Made by a program: the position numbers and the translations under genes
NCBI GenBank assembly: GCA_963724705.1
Contig: CAVRVS010000005.1
Coordinates: forward strand, 310,001 to 374,000
Origin: DASQPR01 sp963724705
GTDB taxonomy: Bacteria > Actinomycetota > Actinomycetes > Mycobacteriales > Micromonosporaceae
Reading direction: 5' to 3'
DNA: 64,000 bases
Shown: piece by piece, positions 7,777-16,785 of the stretch
How positions within the stretch are numbered: the first letter of the stretch is position 1
Layout of the letters: the number at the start of each line of letters is the position of its first letter
The notes under the pieces: model-generated
What the model was told of the DNA's origin: nothing
Database searches by the model: none
The model's input: only the letters and a program-made list of their open reading frames with translations

Positions 7777-8721
7777 CTACGGAGTAATTGCCGTACCCGG
7801 CAGAAGGTTGGGGTTTTCGCCCCGCGCGGCCGCACGCTCGGCGGCGATGTCGTGTTCATTGATCGCGACCAGCAGCGGCGATCTCGCCAACAGGATCACG
7901 CCGAAGCAGATCGCCCCGCCGGCGATCGCGGCCGGGATGAGCCACACGCCCTGCCGGGTCACCTCGTGGTAGACGAGGACGCCCCAGAAGATCGACACGA
8001 TGGGGTCCATCAGCGTGAAGCCGGGCTGCGCAGCCAGCAGCGGCCCGAGGTGCAGCGCCCACTGCATCAGGACGATGCCGAGGATGCCGGTGAAGACTGC
8101 GCCGTACGTCTGCCAGGTCGTGAACACCCCGACGAACCCGCGGACGTTGAACTGAGCCGCAGTTTCCTTGATCAAGGTGGCCGTGAGCCCGAAACACGTG
8201 CCAACCGCGGCGCCGAGGCAGGCCGTACGCCAGAGTCGGTGGCCGCGCTGCGCGGCTATCACCAGCGAGACAATCAGGCCGACCGTGGCGCCGCCGGCCA
8301 GCGCATAAATCGTGGGGGACACGTCGGTCTCGTTACCGGGTCGCGGATTCAGCACCGCCAGCAGGCTGATCATGGCTCCAGTCATGATCAGGATGCCGGT
8401 CCACTCGCTGCGGCCAAGCGAGGTGTGGAACACGCGGGAGGCGACCAGCAGGGTCAGTGGCACTTCGAGCGTGATGATCGTTTCGACCGACGACAGTTGT
8501 CCGTAGCCGAGCGCGACCGCCTGGAAGACGAACGAACCGACCATGCCGCCGAAGCCGAGCAGCCAGGTCGGACGGTGCAGGAGATCCCAGAGCAGCGGTA
8601 GCCCGAAGGCCTGGTTCGGCGACCCCTCCAGGCTTGCCTTGCGTTGCATGACGTTGGCCAGCGCATTTCCGCACGCCGCCACCGCAGCAAGAAAGAAACT
8701 CAACAATGTTGCCCCGCTCAC
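7777..8721 (-). CDS. DMT-superfamily (EamA-like) membrane transporter
   Basis: 314 aa, GTG start at 8721 with AAGG 7 nt upstream. About nine to ten hydrophobic helices are spread over the length (for example LLSFFLAAVAACGNALA, then VGSFVFQAVALGYGQ). The pattern SSVETIITLEVPLTLL in the first half and LAAQPGFTLMDPIVSIFWG in the second matches the duplicated EamA repeat. Known family: drug/metabolite exporters; substrate unknown. A charged C-terminal tail of about 25 residues faces the cytoplasm. Confidence 0.82.
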   Translation of the reverse strand: MSGATLLSFFLAAVAACGNALANVMQRKASLEGSPNQAFGLPLLWDLLHRPTWLLGFGGMVGSFVFQAVALGYGQLSSVETIITLEVPLTLLVASRVFHTSLGRSEWTGILIMTGAMISLLAVLNPRPGNETDVSPTIYALAGGATVGLIVSLVIAAQRGHRLWRTACLGAAVGTCFGLTATLIKETAAQFNVRGFVGVFTTWQTYGAVFTGILGIVLMQWALHLGPLLAAQPGFTLMDPIVSIFWGVLVYHEVTRQGVWLIPAAIAGGAICFGVILLARSPLLVAINEHDIAAERAAARGENPNLLPGTAITP

Positions 8722-8899
8722 TTGGGCACCTTAATCAATCCTGAGACGCTGCGGTCGGAGTGTCGGGCTAATCACGTTCGCATGATTCTCTCGGCGGCTA
8801 AATGAGCGCTTCATGCGATCGCCGAGCCGCTGAGTGAACGCACATATTGAGCGAACCAGCCGTGTGCCGTGGATGTTCCGGTTAGGGACTGTTCCGCTA

Positions 8900-8930
8900 T
8901 TGACGGTACAGCGCAATACGGAGTACCGTC
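8900..8930 (+). promoter_or_regulatory. padR promoter/operator
   Basis: TTGACG (8900-8905), 18-bp spacer, TACCGT (8924-8929), then 7 nt to ATG 8937 (leaderless). An inverted repeat GACGGTAC (8902-8909) / GTACCGTC (8923-8930) brackets the spacer and overlaps both boxes, which suits autorepression by PadR. Confidence 0.65.
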
Positions 8931-8936
8931 CGGTCC

Positions 8937-9269
8937 ATGGATGCGACGCAACTCCTGAAGGGTGTCCTGGACGTGGCGGTCCTCGCGGTGCTGAAGACCG
9001 GCGACGGATACGGCTACGACGTGCTGCGTCGCCTGCGATCGGCCGGGTTGGAGGACGTCGGCGACGCGTCTGTGTACGGCACGCTGCGCCGCCTCTACGC
9101 CGGCGGTGCCCTGACGACGTACGTCGTGCCGAGCGACGAGGGCCCGCACCGGAAGTACTACGCGCTCAACAAGACCGGCCATGACCAACTTGCGCAGTCC
9201 GCGAAGATCTGGCGCTCGTTCGCGTCCACGATGGATGATCTGCTAACCGAACAGGGGGTCTCGGCATGA
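8937..9269 (+). CDS. PadR-family transcriptional regulator
   Basis: 110 aa winged helix: LKGVLDVAVLAVLKTGDGYG at the start, the recognition region GDASVYGTLRRLYAGGAL, and the wing YVVPSDEGPHRKYYALNKTG. A short C-terminal helix gives dimerisation (PadR-s2 type). It overlaps the next gene by 4 nt. Known pattern: small PadR genes are often co-transcribed with a HAAS/DUF1700 membrane protein, as here. Confidence 0.9.
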   Translation: MDATQLLKGVLDVAVLAVLKTGDGYGYDVLRRLRSAGLEDVGDASVYGTLRRLYAGGALTTYVVPSDEGPHRKYYALNKTGHDQLAQSAKIWRSFASTMDDLLTEQGVSA

Positions 9270-9991
9270 GCACCGACGCCACCGAAGCCAACGTCGGCGG
9301 AACGTCCGGCCCGACGACCGCCGTGCTGTCCGGTGCGGCCGACGCCGGCACCGGCTCCGGCCCGGACACGCGCTCCGGCTCCCGCACGGCCGAGATCGCC
9401 GCCTATCTGGCCGACGTGCGCGGCGCGATGACCGATCTAGACCCGGGCGTACGGGACGGCCTGCTGGAGGACCTTCCGGAGCACCTGGCCGAAGTGGCCG
9501 CGGCCGACCCGTCGCCGCTGCAGTCGCGGCTCGGGCCGCCGGCCGCGTTCGCCGCCGAACTGCGAGCGGCCGCCGGTCTCGCACCGGCGCCACCGAGTGT
9601 CGGCCGCCGGCCCAACGAACAGCTCGTCTCGTCGGCTCAGCTTGCTCGCGAGTTCGCCGTCCGGCTCGATCGGTCGCTCGGCCGCCTGGCCGGGTACGAA
9701 ACGCTGCGGGAACTGCTCGTGGCCCTGCGGCCGGGTTGGTGGGCGCTGCGCGGCGCCGGTGTCGCCTCATTCCTGACGATCGCGATCGGCCACGCGTCTT
9801 ACTACTACTACGTGAATGTGGCCGACGTGATCGGGATGTCCCTTATCGCGTTCATTGGCGCACTGATTTCGGTCCGCGTCGGCCGGGCCACGCTGCGGGC
9901 GAGCGCCAGCACACGGATGCTCGTGGCGATCATCAATGTGCCATGCGTCCTGATCCTGCTCTACGCCGCGCTCGCGATCCGGCGGTACTGA
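9266..9991 (+). CDS. PadR-linked membrane protein with HAAS-like domain
   Basis: 241 aa. The Ala/Gly/Thr-rich first 40 residues are followed by a helical segment, IAAYLADVRGAMTDLDP and LLEDLPEHLAEV, of the HAAS (DUF1700-like) type. Three to four C-terminal membrane segments follow (GVASFLTIAIGHASYYYYV; VIGMSLIAFIGALISV; MLVAIINVPCVLILLYAAL). Translationally coupled to padR. Function unknown; it is likely a membrane component whose level PadR controls. Confidence 0.75.
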   Translation: MSTDATEANVGGTSGPTTAVLSGAADAGTGSGPDTRSGSRTAEIAAYLADVRGAMTDLDPGVRDGLLEDLPEHLAEVAAADPSPLQSRLGPPAAFAAELRAAAGLAPAPPSVGRRPNEQLVSSAQLAREFAVRLDRSLGRLAGYETLRELLVALRPGWWALRGAGVASFLTIAIGHASYYYYVNVADVIGMSLIAFIGALISVRVGRATLRASASTRMLVAIINVPCVLILLYAALAIRRY

Positions 9992-10103
9992 TCCGACGGA
10001 CTCACTGCGGCGGCGCGGCCGACGCGGGGCCCACTGGAATGCAGCGCGCGCCGCCCAACCCGTCGAACTGAGCGAGGCGACTCGCGCCGGCGGCGGTTCC
10101 GGC

Positions 10104-10109
10104 TACGGT
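10104..10109 (+). promoter_or_regulatory. Candidate -10 box, leaderless start of HAD gene
   Basis: TACGGT ends 6 nt before GTG 10116. No convincing -35 is visible and there is no Shine-Dalgarno. Confidence 0.35.
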
Positions 10110-10115
10110 TGGGAC

Positions 10116-10898
10116 GTGAAGATCGGAATGCCGAACCTCATCGACGCGCTCCTGTTCGACCTCGACGGCGTACTCACGCCGACGGCGCTGGTCCATGCGG
10201 CCGCCTGGGGCGAGTTGTTCGACGAGTTCCTGCGGCAACGCTTCGGCGACGGCTTCACGCCGTTCGATCGCATCCGGGAATACGACGACTACGTCGATGG
10301 CAAGCCGCGCGCGGACGGCGTGCGGTCCTTCCTCGCCGCCCGCCACATCGACCTGCCGGAGGGCTCGCCGGACGACGGACCCGATGCGCCGACCATCAGC
10401 GGCCTCGCGGCTCGTAAGGACGAGATCTTCCTGGCGAAGGTCGAGCGCGATGGCGTCAAGCCGTACCCGGGATCGGTCGAATATCTGAAGGCGGCCCGAG
10501 CCGCCGGCCTCAAGACCGCCGTCGTGTCGTCGAGCCGCAACTGCGAGCAGATCGTCAAGTCGGCGGGGCTCGCGGAATTTCTGGATGTCCGCGTCGATGG
10601 CGTTACCGCCGCGAAGGAGTCGCTGCGCGGCAAGCCCGAGCCGGACACCTTCGTCAACGCCGCCTTCAAGCTCGACGTCGAGCCGGCGCATGCCGCGGTG
10701 TTCGAGGACGCGACCTCGGGCGTCGCCGCCGCACGGGCCGGCTCATTCGGGTATGTCGTGGGCGTCGATCGGGTAGACCAGCATGGCGAGGACGAACACG
10801 CGGATGCGCTGCGCGAACACGGCGCCGACATCGTCGTGCGCGATCTCGCCGATTTGCTGGGTACGGACGCCAGCGTGCCGCCGGAGACGGGGGAATAA
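10116..10898 (+). CDS. Beta-phosphoglucomutase-like HAD hydrolase
   Basis: 260 aa. HAD motif I is LLFDLDGVLTPTALVH (nucleophile and acid/base Asp). Motif II is AVVSSSRN, motif III around RGKPEPDTF, motif IV VFEDATSGVAAARAG. The cap domain lies between residues 30 and 110. Known role: beta-glucose 1-phosphate to glucose 6-phosphate. Only 5 nt separate it from the GH65 gene, so the phosphorylase product would feed straight into it. The pair is conserved in actinobacteria (for example Rv3400/Rv3401 of M. tuberculosis). Confidence 0.88.
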   Translation: MKIGMPNLIDALLFDLDGVLTPTALVHAAAWGELFDEFLRQRFGDGFTPFDRIREYDDYVDGKPRADGVRSFLAARHIDLPEGSPDDGPDAPTISGLAARKDEIFLAKVERDGVKPYPGSVEYLKAARAAGLKTAVVSSSRNCEQIVKSAGLAEFLDVRVDGVTAAKESLRGKPEPDTFVNAAFKLDVEPAHAAVFEDATSGVAAARAGSFGYVVGVDRVDQHGEDEHADALREHGADIVVRDLADLLGTDASVPPETGE

Positions 10899-10903
10899 AT
10901 CGA

Positions 10904-13249
10904 ATGATCAGCCACCGCGCGTTTCCGGTCGAGCCGTGGACGATCCGCGAATCGCACCTCGACCTCGACGTCTTGGCCCAGACCGAATCGGTGTTCGCAT
11001 TGTCGAACGGCCACATTGGGCTGCGCGCGAACCTCGACGAAGGTGAACCGCATGGCTTGCCGGGCACGTACCTGAACGCGGTCCACGAGCTGCGGCCACT
11101 CGACTACGGCGAATCGGTGTACGGCAACCCGAACTCCAGCCAGACGGTCATCAACGTGGCCAACGGCAAGGTGATCCGGCTCCTGGTCGACGACGAACCG
11201 TTCGACGTGCGTTATGGCAGCTTGGAAGAGCACGAACGCGTACTCGACATGCGGGCCGGCACGCTCGGCCGGCACGCGATGTGGACGTCGCCGGCCGGCC
11301 GCCAGATCGACGTACGCAGCACACGCATGGTCTCGTTCACCGAGCGCGCGGTGGCCGCGATCTGCTACGAGGTCACGCCGGTCAACGGTCGCGTCCAGGT
11401 GGTGCTGCAGTCGGATCTCGTCGTGAACGAGCCCATGCCGGAGCGCGCCAACGATCCCCGGTCGGCCGGCTCGATCGATGCGCCGTTCGTGCCCGAAATG
11501 CACGCCGACAGCCGCCTGCGTACGGTCCTGGTCCACAGCACGCGTATGAGCCAGCTCCGCGTCGGCGCGGGCATGGATCACATCATCGAATGTCCGGCGG
11601 ATTTCCAAACCGAAACGGTCAGCCATCCGATGCTGGGCCGGATCACCGTCACTGTCGCGCTCGATCCCGGCCAGACGTTGCGGATCACGAAGTTCCTCGC
11701 GTACGGCTGGTCGGCGCAGCGTTCTCTGCCGGCGATCGAGGCTCAGGTCGAGGCGGCCTTGACGGCGGCCGTGGCCACCGGCTGGGACGGCCTGCTCAAA
11801 AAGCAGCGGGAATTCCTCGACGTCTACTGGTCGCGGGCCGATGTCCAGATCGACGGCGCCGATGACGTGCAGCAGGCGGTCCGGTTCGGGCTGTTCCATG
11901 TGCTGCAGGCGACGTGCCGCGCCGAGCGTCGGGCGATCCCCGCTAAGGGACTGACCGGACCCGGGTACGACGGGCACTCGTTCTGGGACACCGAGACGTT
12001 CGTCTTGCCGGTGGCGACCTACACCTGGCCCGAGGCGACGCGCGATGCGTTGCGCTGGCGGCATTCGACGCTCGATATCGCCCGCGAGAACGCGGCCCGC
12101 ATGGGGTTGAGCGGCGCCGCCTTCGCCTGGCGGACGATCGTGGGGCAGGAATGCTCGGCCTACTGGCCGGCCGGCGAGGCCGCGTTCCACATCAACGCCG
12201 ACATCGCGTACGCCGTGATCCGCCAGGTCGAGGCGACCGGCGACGTCAACTTCGAGCGCGAGGTCGGCCTGGAGTTGTTGGTCGAGACCGCGCGGCTGTG
12301 GATGTCGCTCGGCGACGTCGACGCGGCCGGCCTCTTCCGGATCGACGGTGTCACGGGACCGGACGAGTACAGCGCGCTCGCCGACAATAACGTCTACACG
12401 AACCTGATGGCACAACGGAATCTCGAGGGCGCCGCGGACGCCGCCGTACGCCATTCGGACGTGGCCGACCGGCTCGGTGTGACGGCCGACGAGATCACCG
12501 GATGGCGGGACGCGGCGAAGAACATGACCATCCCGTACGACGAGGTGGCCGGCATCCACCCGCAGGCGGAGGGCTTCACCGAGCACGCCGTTTGGGACTT
12601 CGCGTCGACTCCGCCGGAGAAATACCCGCTCTTGCTGAACTACTCGTATCGGGAGCTCTACCGCAAGCAGGTCGTGAAGCAGGCCGACCTGGTGCTCGCG
12701 ATGCACGCGCGCGGCGACATGTTCACGGCCGAACAGAAGGCGCGCAACTTCGCCTATTACGAAGCCATCACCGTCCGCGACTCGTCGCTGTCATCGACCA
12801 CGCAAGCGGTGATGGCCGCCGAAGTCGGCCAACTCGACCTCGCCTACGACTATCTCGGCGAGGCCGCGCTGATGGACCTGGCCGACCTGGAGCACAACAC
12901 CCGCGATGGCGTCCACATGGCCTCGCTCGCCGGGGCGTGGATCGCTCTCGTCGCCGGCTTCGGCGGCATGCGCGAGATGGATGGTCGGTTGTGGTTCACG
13001 CCGCGGCTTCCGAAGGGCATATCGCGCCTGACCTTCGGCATGTGCTGGAGACGCGAAACTCTGCATGTGGAGATCACGCCGAAGGAAACGACGTACTACG
13101 TCGACGGCGGCGACCCGATCGATATACATCACTACGGCGAACCGCTCCGGATCGTTCCCACTGTGCGTCAGACACGAGCGAACCACAGCGTCGAGGCGGG
13201 TCCACGGCCCATGCAGCCGGTGGGCCGGTGGCCACTGCGCCGAGAGTGA
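10904..13249 (+). CDS. GH65 family disaccharide phosphorylase (trehalose/maltose/kojibiose type)
   Basis: 781 aa, normal GH65 length. N-terminal beta-sandwich domain (residues 1 to about 280), then the (alpha/alpha)6 barrel with GYDGHSFWDTETFVLPV, and the catalytic acid E488 in GVTGPDEYS. The phosphate-binding KQADLVLAM region and SSLSSTTQAVMAAEVG follow. A small C-terminal beta domain closes the protein. Known role: phosphorolysis of an alpha-linked glucobiose to beta-glucose 1-phosphate plus glucose. Which disaccharide cannot be told by eye. It is co-transcribed with the beta-PGM gene. Confidence 0.9.
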   Translation: MISHRAFPVEPWTIRESHLDLDVLAQTESVFALSNGHIGLRANLDEGEPHGLPGTYLNAVHELRPLDYGESVYGNPNSSQTVINVANGKVIRLLVDDEPFDVRYGSLEEHERVLDMRAGTLGRHAMWTSPAGRQIDVRSTRMVSFTERAVAAICYEVTPVNGRVQVVLQSDLVVNEPMPERANDPRSAGSIDAPFVPEMHADSRLRTVLVHSTRMSQLRVGAGMDHIIECPADFQTETVSHPMLGRITVTVALDPGQTLRITKFLAYGWSAQRSLPAIEAQVEAALTAAVATGWDGLLKKQREFLDVYWSRADVQIDGADDVQQAVRFGLFHVLQATCRAERRAIPAKGLTGPGYDGHSFWDTETFVLPVATYTWPEATRDALRWRHSTLDIARENAARMGLSGAAFAWRTIVGQECSAYWPAGEAAFHINADIAYAVIRQVEATGDVNFEREVGLELLVETARLWMSLGDVDAAGLFRIDGVTGPDEYSALADNNVYTNLMAQRNLEGAADAAVRHSDVADRLGVTADEITGWRDAAKNMTIPYDEVAGIHPQAEGFTEHAVWDFASTPPEKYPLLLNYSYRELYRKQVVKQADLVLAMHARGDMFTAEQKARNFAYYEAITVRDSSLSSTTQAVMAAEVGQLDLAYDYLGEAALMDLADLEHNTRDGVHMASLAGAWIALVAGFGGMREMDGRLWFTPRLPKGISRLTFGMCWRRETLHVEITPKETTYYVDGGDPIDIHHYGEPLRIVPTVRQTRANHSVEAGPRPMQPVGRWPLRRE

Positions 13250-13309
13250 ACAAACCCTCCGCTAGTACGGCCTGATGATGTTGGATAACGGCGGGGCGCG
13301 GCCATTCGG

Positions 13310-14248
13310 TCAGAGCGGCCGGCGGAACATCTTGCGGCGGGCGAAGGTCGTGAACCCGGCCCGCTCGAACGCTTTCGCCATGCCGACGTTCGCGGTGTCG
13401 CAGTCGCCCCGGATCTCGGTCGCGTCGTTGTCCGCCAGGATGCGTGTTCCGCGGGCGACGACGGCAGTGGCATAGCCGCGTCCCCGGTGCGCCGACGCGA
13501 CCCCGACGAGACCGATCACGGCCGAGCCGGCGTTGCGGGCCGGCAGGCTGACGGCGACCGGCCGATCGTCGGTGTCGTAGCCGATCTCGTACCACTCCGG
13601 TTCGTGGTCCATCTCGGCCATGTCGTCGAAGTTCAACGCGGCGGCACCGCGCGCGCCGTGCTCGGCGACCTCGTCGCGGAGGATCGAATCGGCGGTGTCA
13701 ACGAGCACATCGGCCAGCACGTCGATGAACGGCTCGCGCCCGAGATCGGGAAGCGAGCGCCAGGTGAGACGGGAATCCTGCGGCGGCAACGGCGTCCCCG
13801 CCCGCCAGATGAAGCGGCGACCGTCCCGGATCAGCGCGAAGCCGGCCCGAGCCAACAATTGCTCGCGAAACTCCGCGTGACGCTGGAATTGTGGTGCCTG
13901 GCCCGGCGTGTCCAGGACGTGGCCCTGTTCCGTGGCGCCGAGGTCGCGGGCGAGTGCGCCCGCGGCTGCTAACAAGGCCTCGCCGGTCGCGTCATCGGGT
14001 GCGTCGAGCAGCACGATGTCCACGGGGATGTCCCGGCCGGGCATCGCCCACAGTACGACGTTGCCGATCGGAGCGTCGTCGGAGCGCGCGACGAGACACC
14101 ACTCGGGTCGGGTGCACTCCTTGGCCAGCAACAACTCCAGGTATGCCGCCGTTGACGCATTGCGCTCGCTGTCGTCGGGAAACGTCGTAAGGGCCGGGAT
14201 TTCATCGGCGCGGGCAGGTCGGACAGTTACCGGTCGGACAACGGTCAC
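13310..14248 (-). CDS. GNAT-family N-acetyltransferase (tandem)
   Basis: 312 aa if started at GTG 14248, which has GAGGA 9 nt upstream; the open frame extends to 14320. The C-terminal half holds the acetyl-CoA signature VIGLVGVASAHRGRGYATAV and ends DTANVGMAKAFERAGFTTF. The N-terminal half (VRPARADEIPALTTF, then WCLVARSDDAPIGNVVLW) looks like a degenerate second GNAT fold. Substrate unknown. Convergent with GH65. Confidence 0.82.
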   Translation of the reverse strand: MTVVRPVTVRPARADEIPALTTFPDDSERNASTAAYLELLLAKECTRPEWCLVARSDDAPIGNVVLWAMPGRDIPVDIVLLDAPDDATGEALLAAAGALARDLGATEQGHVLDTPGQAPQFQRHAEFREQLLARAGFALIRDGRRFIWRAGTPLPPQDSRLTWRSLPDLGREPFIDVLADVLVDTADSILRDEVAEHGARGAAALNFDDMAEMDHEPEWYEIGYDTDDRPVAVSLPARNAGSAVIGLVGVASAHRGRGYATAVVARGTRILADNDATEIRGDCDTANVGMAKAFERAGFTTFARRKMFRRPL

Positions 14249-14346
14249 CGGGTGATTCCTCGCAATGGGTAGGCGGCGCTGGCGGCCGGAGCGTATGGCC
14301 GTCGGGGGTCTTCCGGCCACTCAATTACGCCGATCAAGTCGGGCGT

Positions 14347-15385
14347 CTACTCCTCGCTCGACGATGACCAGATGTTGATGTGGCCCTCGGTGGCGTACGT
14401 GTCGATCTCGGCTAGCTCGTCGTCGGTGAAGTCGAGCCGACCGAGCGCGGCGACGTTGTTCTCCAACTGCGTCACGCTGCTGACACCGATCAGCACCGAT
14501 GTCATCCGCGGATCGCGCAGTGACCACGCTAGCGCCATCTGGGACAGCGTCTGGCCACGCCGCTCCGCGATGGCGCCCAGTGACCGTACCCGTTGCAGGT
14601 TTTCGTCGCTGAGCATGCCTTTGTCGAGCGCGCCGCCGGTCGCGACGCGGGAGTCCGCCGGAATGCCGTTCAGGTACCGGTCGGTGAGCAGGCCCTGCGC
14701 CAGCGGCGAGAACGCGATGCAGCCGACGCCCTCGTGTTCGAGCGTGCCGAGCAGGTTCTGCGCCTCGATCCAGCGGTTGAACATGGAGTAGGACGGCTGG
14801 TGGATGAGCAGGGGAGTGCCGAGGTCACGCAGGATCGCGGCGGCCTCGGACGTCTTCTCCGCCGAGTACGAGGAGATGCCGACGTACAAGGCCTTTCCGG
14901 CCCGTACGGCGGAGTCGAGCGCGCCGAGCGTCTCCTCGAGCGGCGTGTCCGGATCGAAGCGGTGCGAGTAGAAGATGTCGACGTAGTCGAGTCCCATCCG
15001 CTTCAGCGACTGGTCGAGCGATGCGGTCAGGTACTTGCGGGAGCCGTGGTCGCCGTACGGCCCGGGCCACATGTCATAGCCGGCCTTGGTGGAGATGACG
15101 AGCTCGTCGCGGTAGACGTCCAGGTCCGCGCGCAGGATCCGCCCGAAGTTGACTTCGGCCGACCCGTACGGCGGGCCGTAGTTGTTGGCCAGGTCGAAGT
15201 GGGTGATCCCGAGGTCGAAGGCGCGGCGGCAGAGTCTCCCGTTGGGTCTCCCACGGTCGGCCGTCGCCGAAGTTGTGCCACAGGCCGAGCGAGATCGCCG
15301 GCAGGTCGAGGCCACTGCGGCCGGTGCGGCGGTACTCCATGGTGTCGTAGCGCTGCGCTGAAGGTAGGTATGTCACGCCGGTCAT
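14347..15385 (-). pseudogene. Aldo/keto reductase (YghZ/GAP-reductase type), frameshifted
   Basis: Read from ATG 15385: YRRTGRSGLDLPAISLGLWH and then GDGRPWETQRETL. The frame breaks at 15228-15229, where an extra C (minus strand) splits TL from CRRAFDLGITHFDLANNYG. After that the frame is open to 14347 and contains RILRADL, DQSLKRMGLDYVDIFYSHRFD and LIGVSSVTQLENN. Removing one base restores a full-length AKR14-like enzyme. Catalytic Asp and Tyr lie in THFDLANNYG. Second AKR in the window with the same kind of lesion. Confidence 0.85.
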
Positions 15386-15581
15386 GCTAGGCGTCGAGCT
15401 GTGGCGAGGCGTGAAAACCTGAGCGTAGTCTGCGTTCATGCTGGTCAGAGTGATGAGCTCGGCCGATCGCCGACCTTGTGTCGACCCGCTTGAGGACCAG
15501 ACGCAGCAAATCCTCGCGGCCGGCGTACCACTCTCGTGCGATGGCCGGTTTCGGTGGCGGCCGGACGCGAGTAGAGACGCA

Positions 15582-16028
15582 TCACCGCGGCAGGGCCGGC
15601 GGCGAGCTTAACTGCTTCCTGCACTCGTCGAGCGTCGCGCACTGGATCACGATGTCGGCCACTCCGGGCATCTGCTTCACGTCGTCCGGAAACGAACCGT
15701 TACGGATCTTGTTGTAGGCCGTCAGGTTCGCCGTCGTGAATTCGAACGACGGTGGCATGTCTTCAGGCTTGACCGTCCCGACTAGGTCGGGCGAGCGCGA
15801 CGCGAATTTCGCATACGCCTCCGTTTGCGACACGAACGTCACGTCATCGACACCGGGGAGCGCGCGAATCGCCGCTTCGGCGGCATCTCGGTCGGCCCGA
15901 GTCGAATCCACTCGCAGAAGGACCGCCATCTTCGGCTTCTGCCCAGTGTCGAAGTCCGCGACCGCAGCGCTCGAACAACCCGATACACCGGCCAGCACTG
16001 CCAGCAGAAACAGAACCGCCTTTCGCAT
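15582..16028 (-). CDS. Lipoprotein with FtsX extracellular-like domain
   Basis: 148 aa. Signal peptide MRKAVLFLLAVLAG with lipobox VSGC (Cys about residue 18). The mature part carries the FtsX ECD pattern: MAVLLRVDSTRADRDAAEAA with LPGVDDVTFVSQTEAYAKF, then the P-D-MPPSFEF segment and a final PGVADIV. There is no permease portion. Start supported by a perfect TATACT -10 (16041-16036 on the minus strand) 7 nt before the ATG. Known proteins of this kind are annotated permease-like cell-division FtsX domain; the role of a free lipoprotein form is unknown. Confidence 0.75.
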   Translation of the reverse strand: MRKAVLFLLAVLAGVSGCSSAAVADFDTGQKPKMAVLLRVDSTRADRDAAEAAIRALPGVDDVTFVSQTEAYAKFASRSPDLVGTVKPEDMPPSFEFTTANLTAYNKIRNGSFPDDVKQMPGVADIVIQCATLDECRKQLSSPPALPR

Positions 16029-16143
16029 TCCGGCGAGTATAGGGGTGGCGGCCGGGGTGTGCTGACCCCGATGACCGCCAGCCCAGAACGCCGTCGCGGG
16101 CGGCGCCGGCCGGTCGGCGCCTTCTTTAACCGCGCGACGTGCG

Positions 16144-16785
16144 CTACGCCGGTGGGCCGACGCGTCCGTCGCGCGCGCGAAGCGCGGCCTGGGTGCGGTC
16201 CGCCACATGCATTTTCTCGAGTACGCGCGACACGTAGTTCTGCACTGTCTTGAGCGACAGACCGAGCGTGCGGGCGATCTGCGCATTGCTCGCGCCCTCG
16301 GCGATCATCGCGAGCACATCGCGTTCCCGATCGGTCAGGGCACCGTCGCGGGTCGGCGGCCGGCGACCGGTCGTCATCGCGAGAACCCGCGCCGCGATGC
16401 CCGGTCCGAACACGGCACCGCCGGCCGCAGCCGTACGGGTGGCCGCGGCGATCTCCTCGCCGGTCGACCCCTTGAGGATGTAGCCCCGGGCGCCGGCGCG
16501 GAGTGCCGCGAGGACGGTGTCGTCGTCGTCGACCATGGTGATGGCAAGGATGCTCGGCCTCGGCTCCCGGCCGGCCATGAGCCGCCGCGTCGCCTCGACG
16601 CCCGATATCCCCGGCAGGTTGAGGTCCATCAGGATGACGTCCGGATGCAATTCCTCCGCCTGTTCGACGGCCTCCTCGCCGGCGGCCGCGACACCGACCA
16701 CGTCGACATCGGCCAGCCGGGCCAGCGACGCCGCCAGACCATCGCGGAACACCGGATGGTCATCGACGATCAGCACCCGGATCAT
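16144..16785 (-). CDS. NarL/FixJ-family response regulator
   Basis: 213 aa. Receiver: VLIVDDHPVFRDGL, phosphoacceptor D54 in ILMDLNLPG, Thr in LAITMVDDD, Lys in YILKGST. LuxR HTH at about 150-205: LTDRERDVLAMIAEGASNAQ, then IARTLGLSLKTVQNYVSRV. ATG 16785 overlaps the kinase stop (ATGA), so kinase and regulator are one coupled operon. Target genes unknown. A spacer and the lipoprotein gene follow on the same strand. Confidence 0.92.
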   Translation of the reverse strand: MIRVLIVDDHPVFRDGLAASLARLADVDVVGVAAAGEEAVEQAEELHPDVILMDLNLPGISGVEATRRLMAGREPRPSILAITMVDDDDTVLAALRAGARGYILKGSTGEEIAAATRTAAAGGAVFGPGIAARVLAMTTGRRPPTRDGALTDRERDVLAMIAEGASNAQIARTLGLSLKTVQNYVSRVLEKMHVADRTQAALRARDGRVGPPA

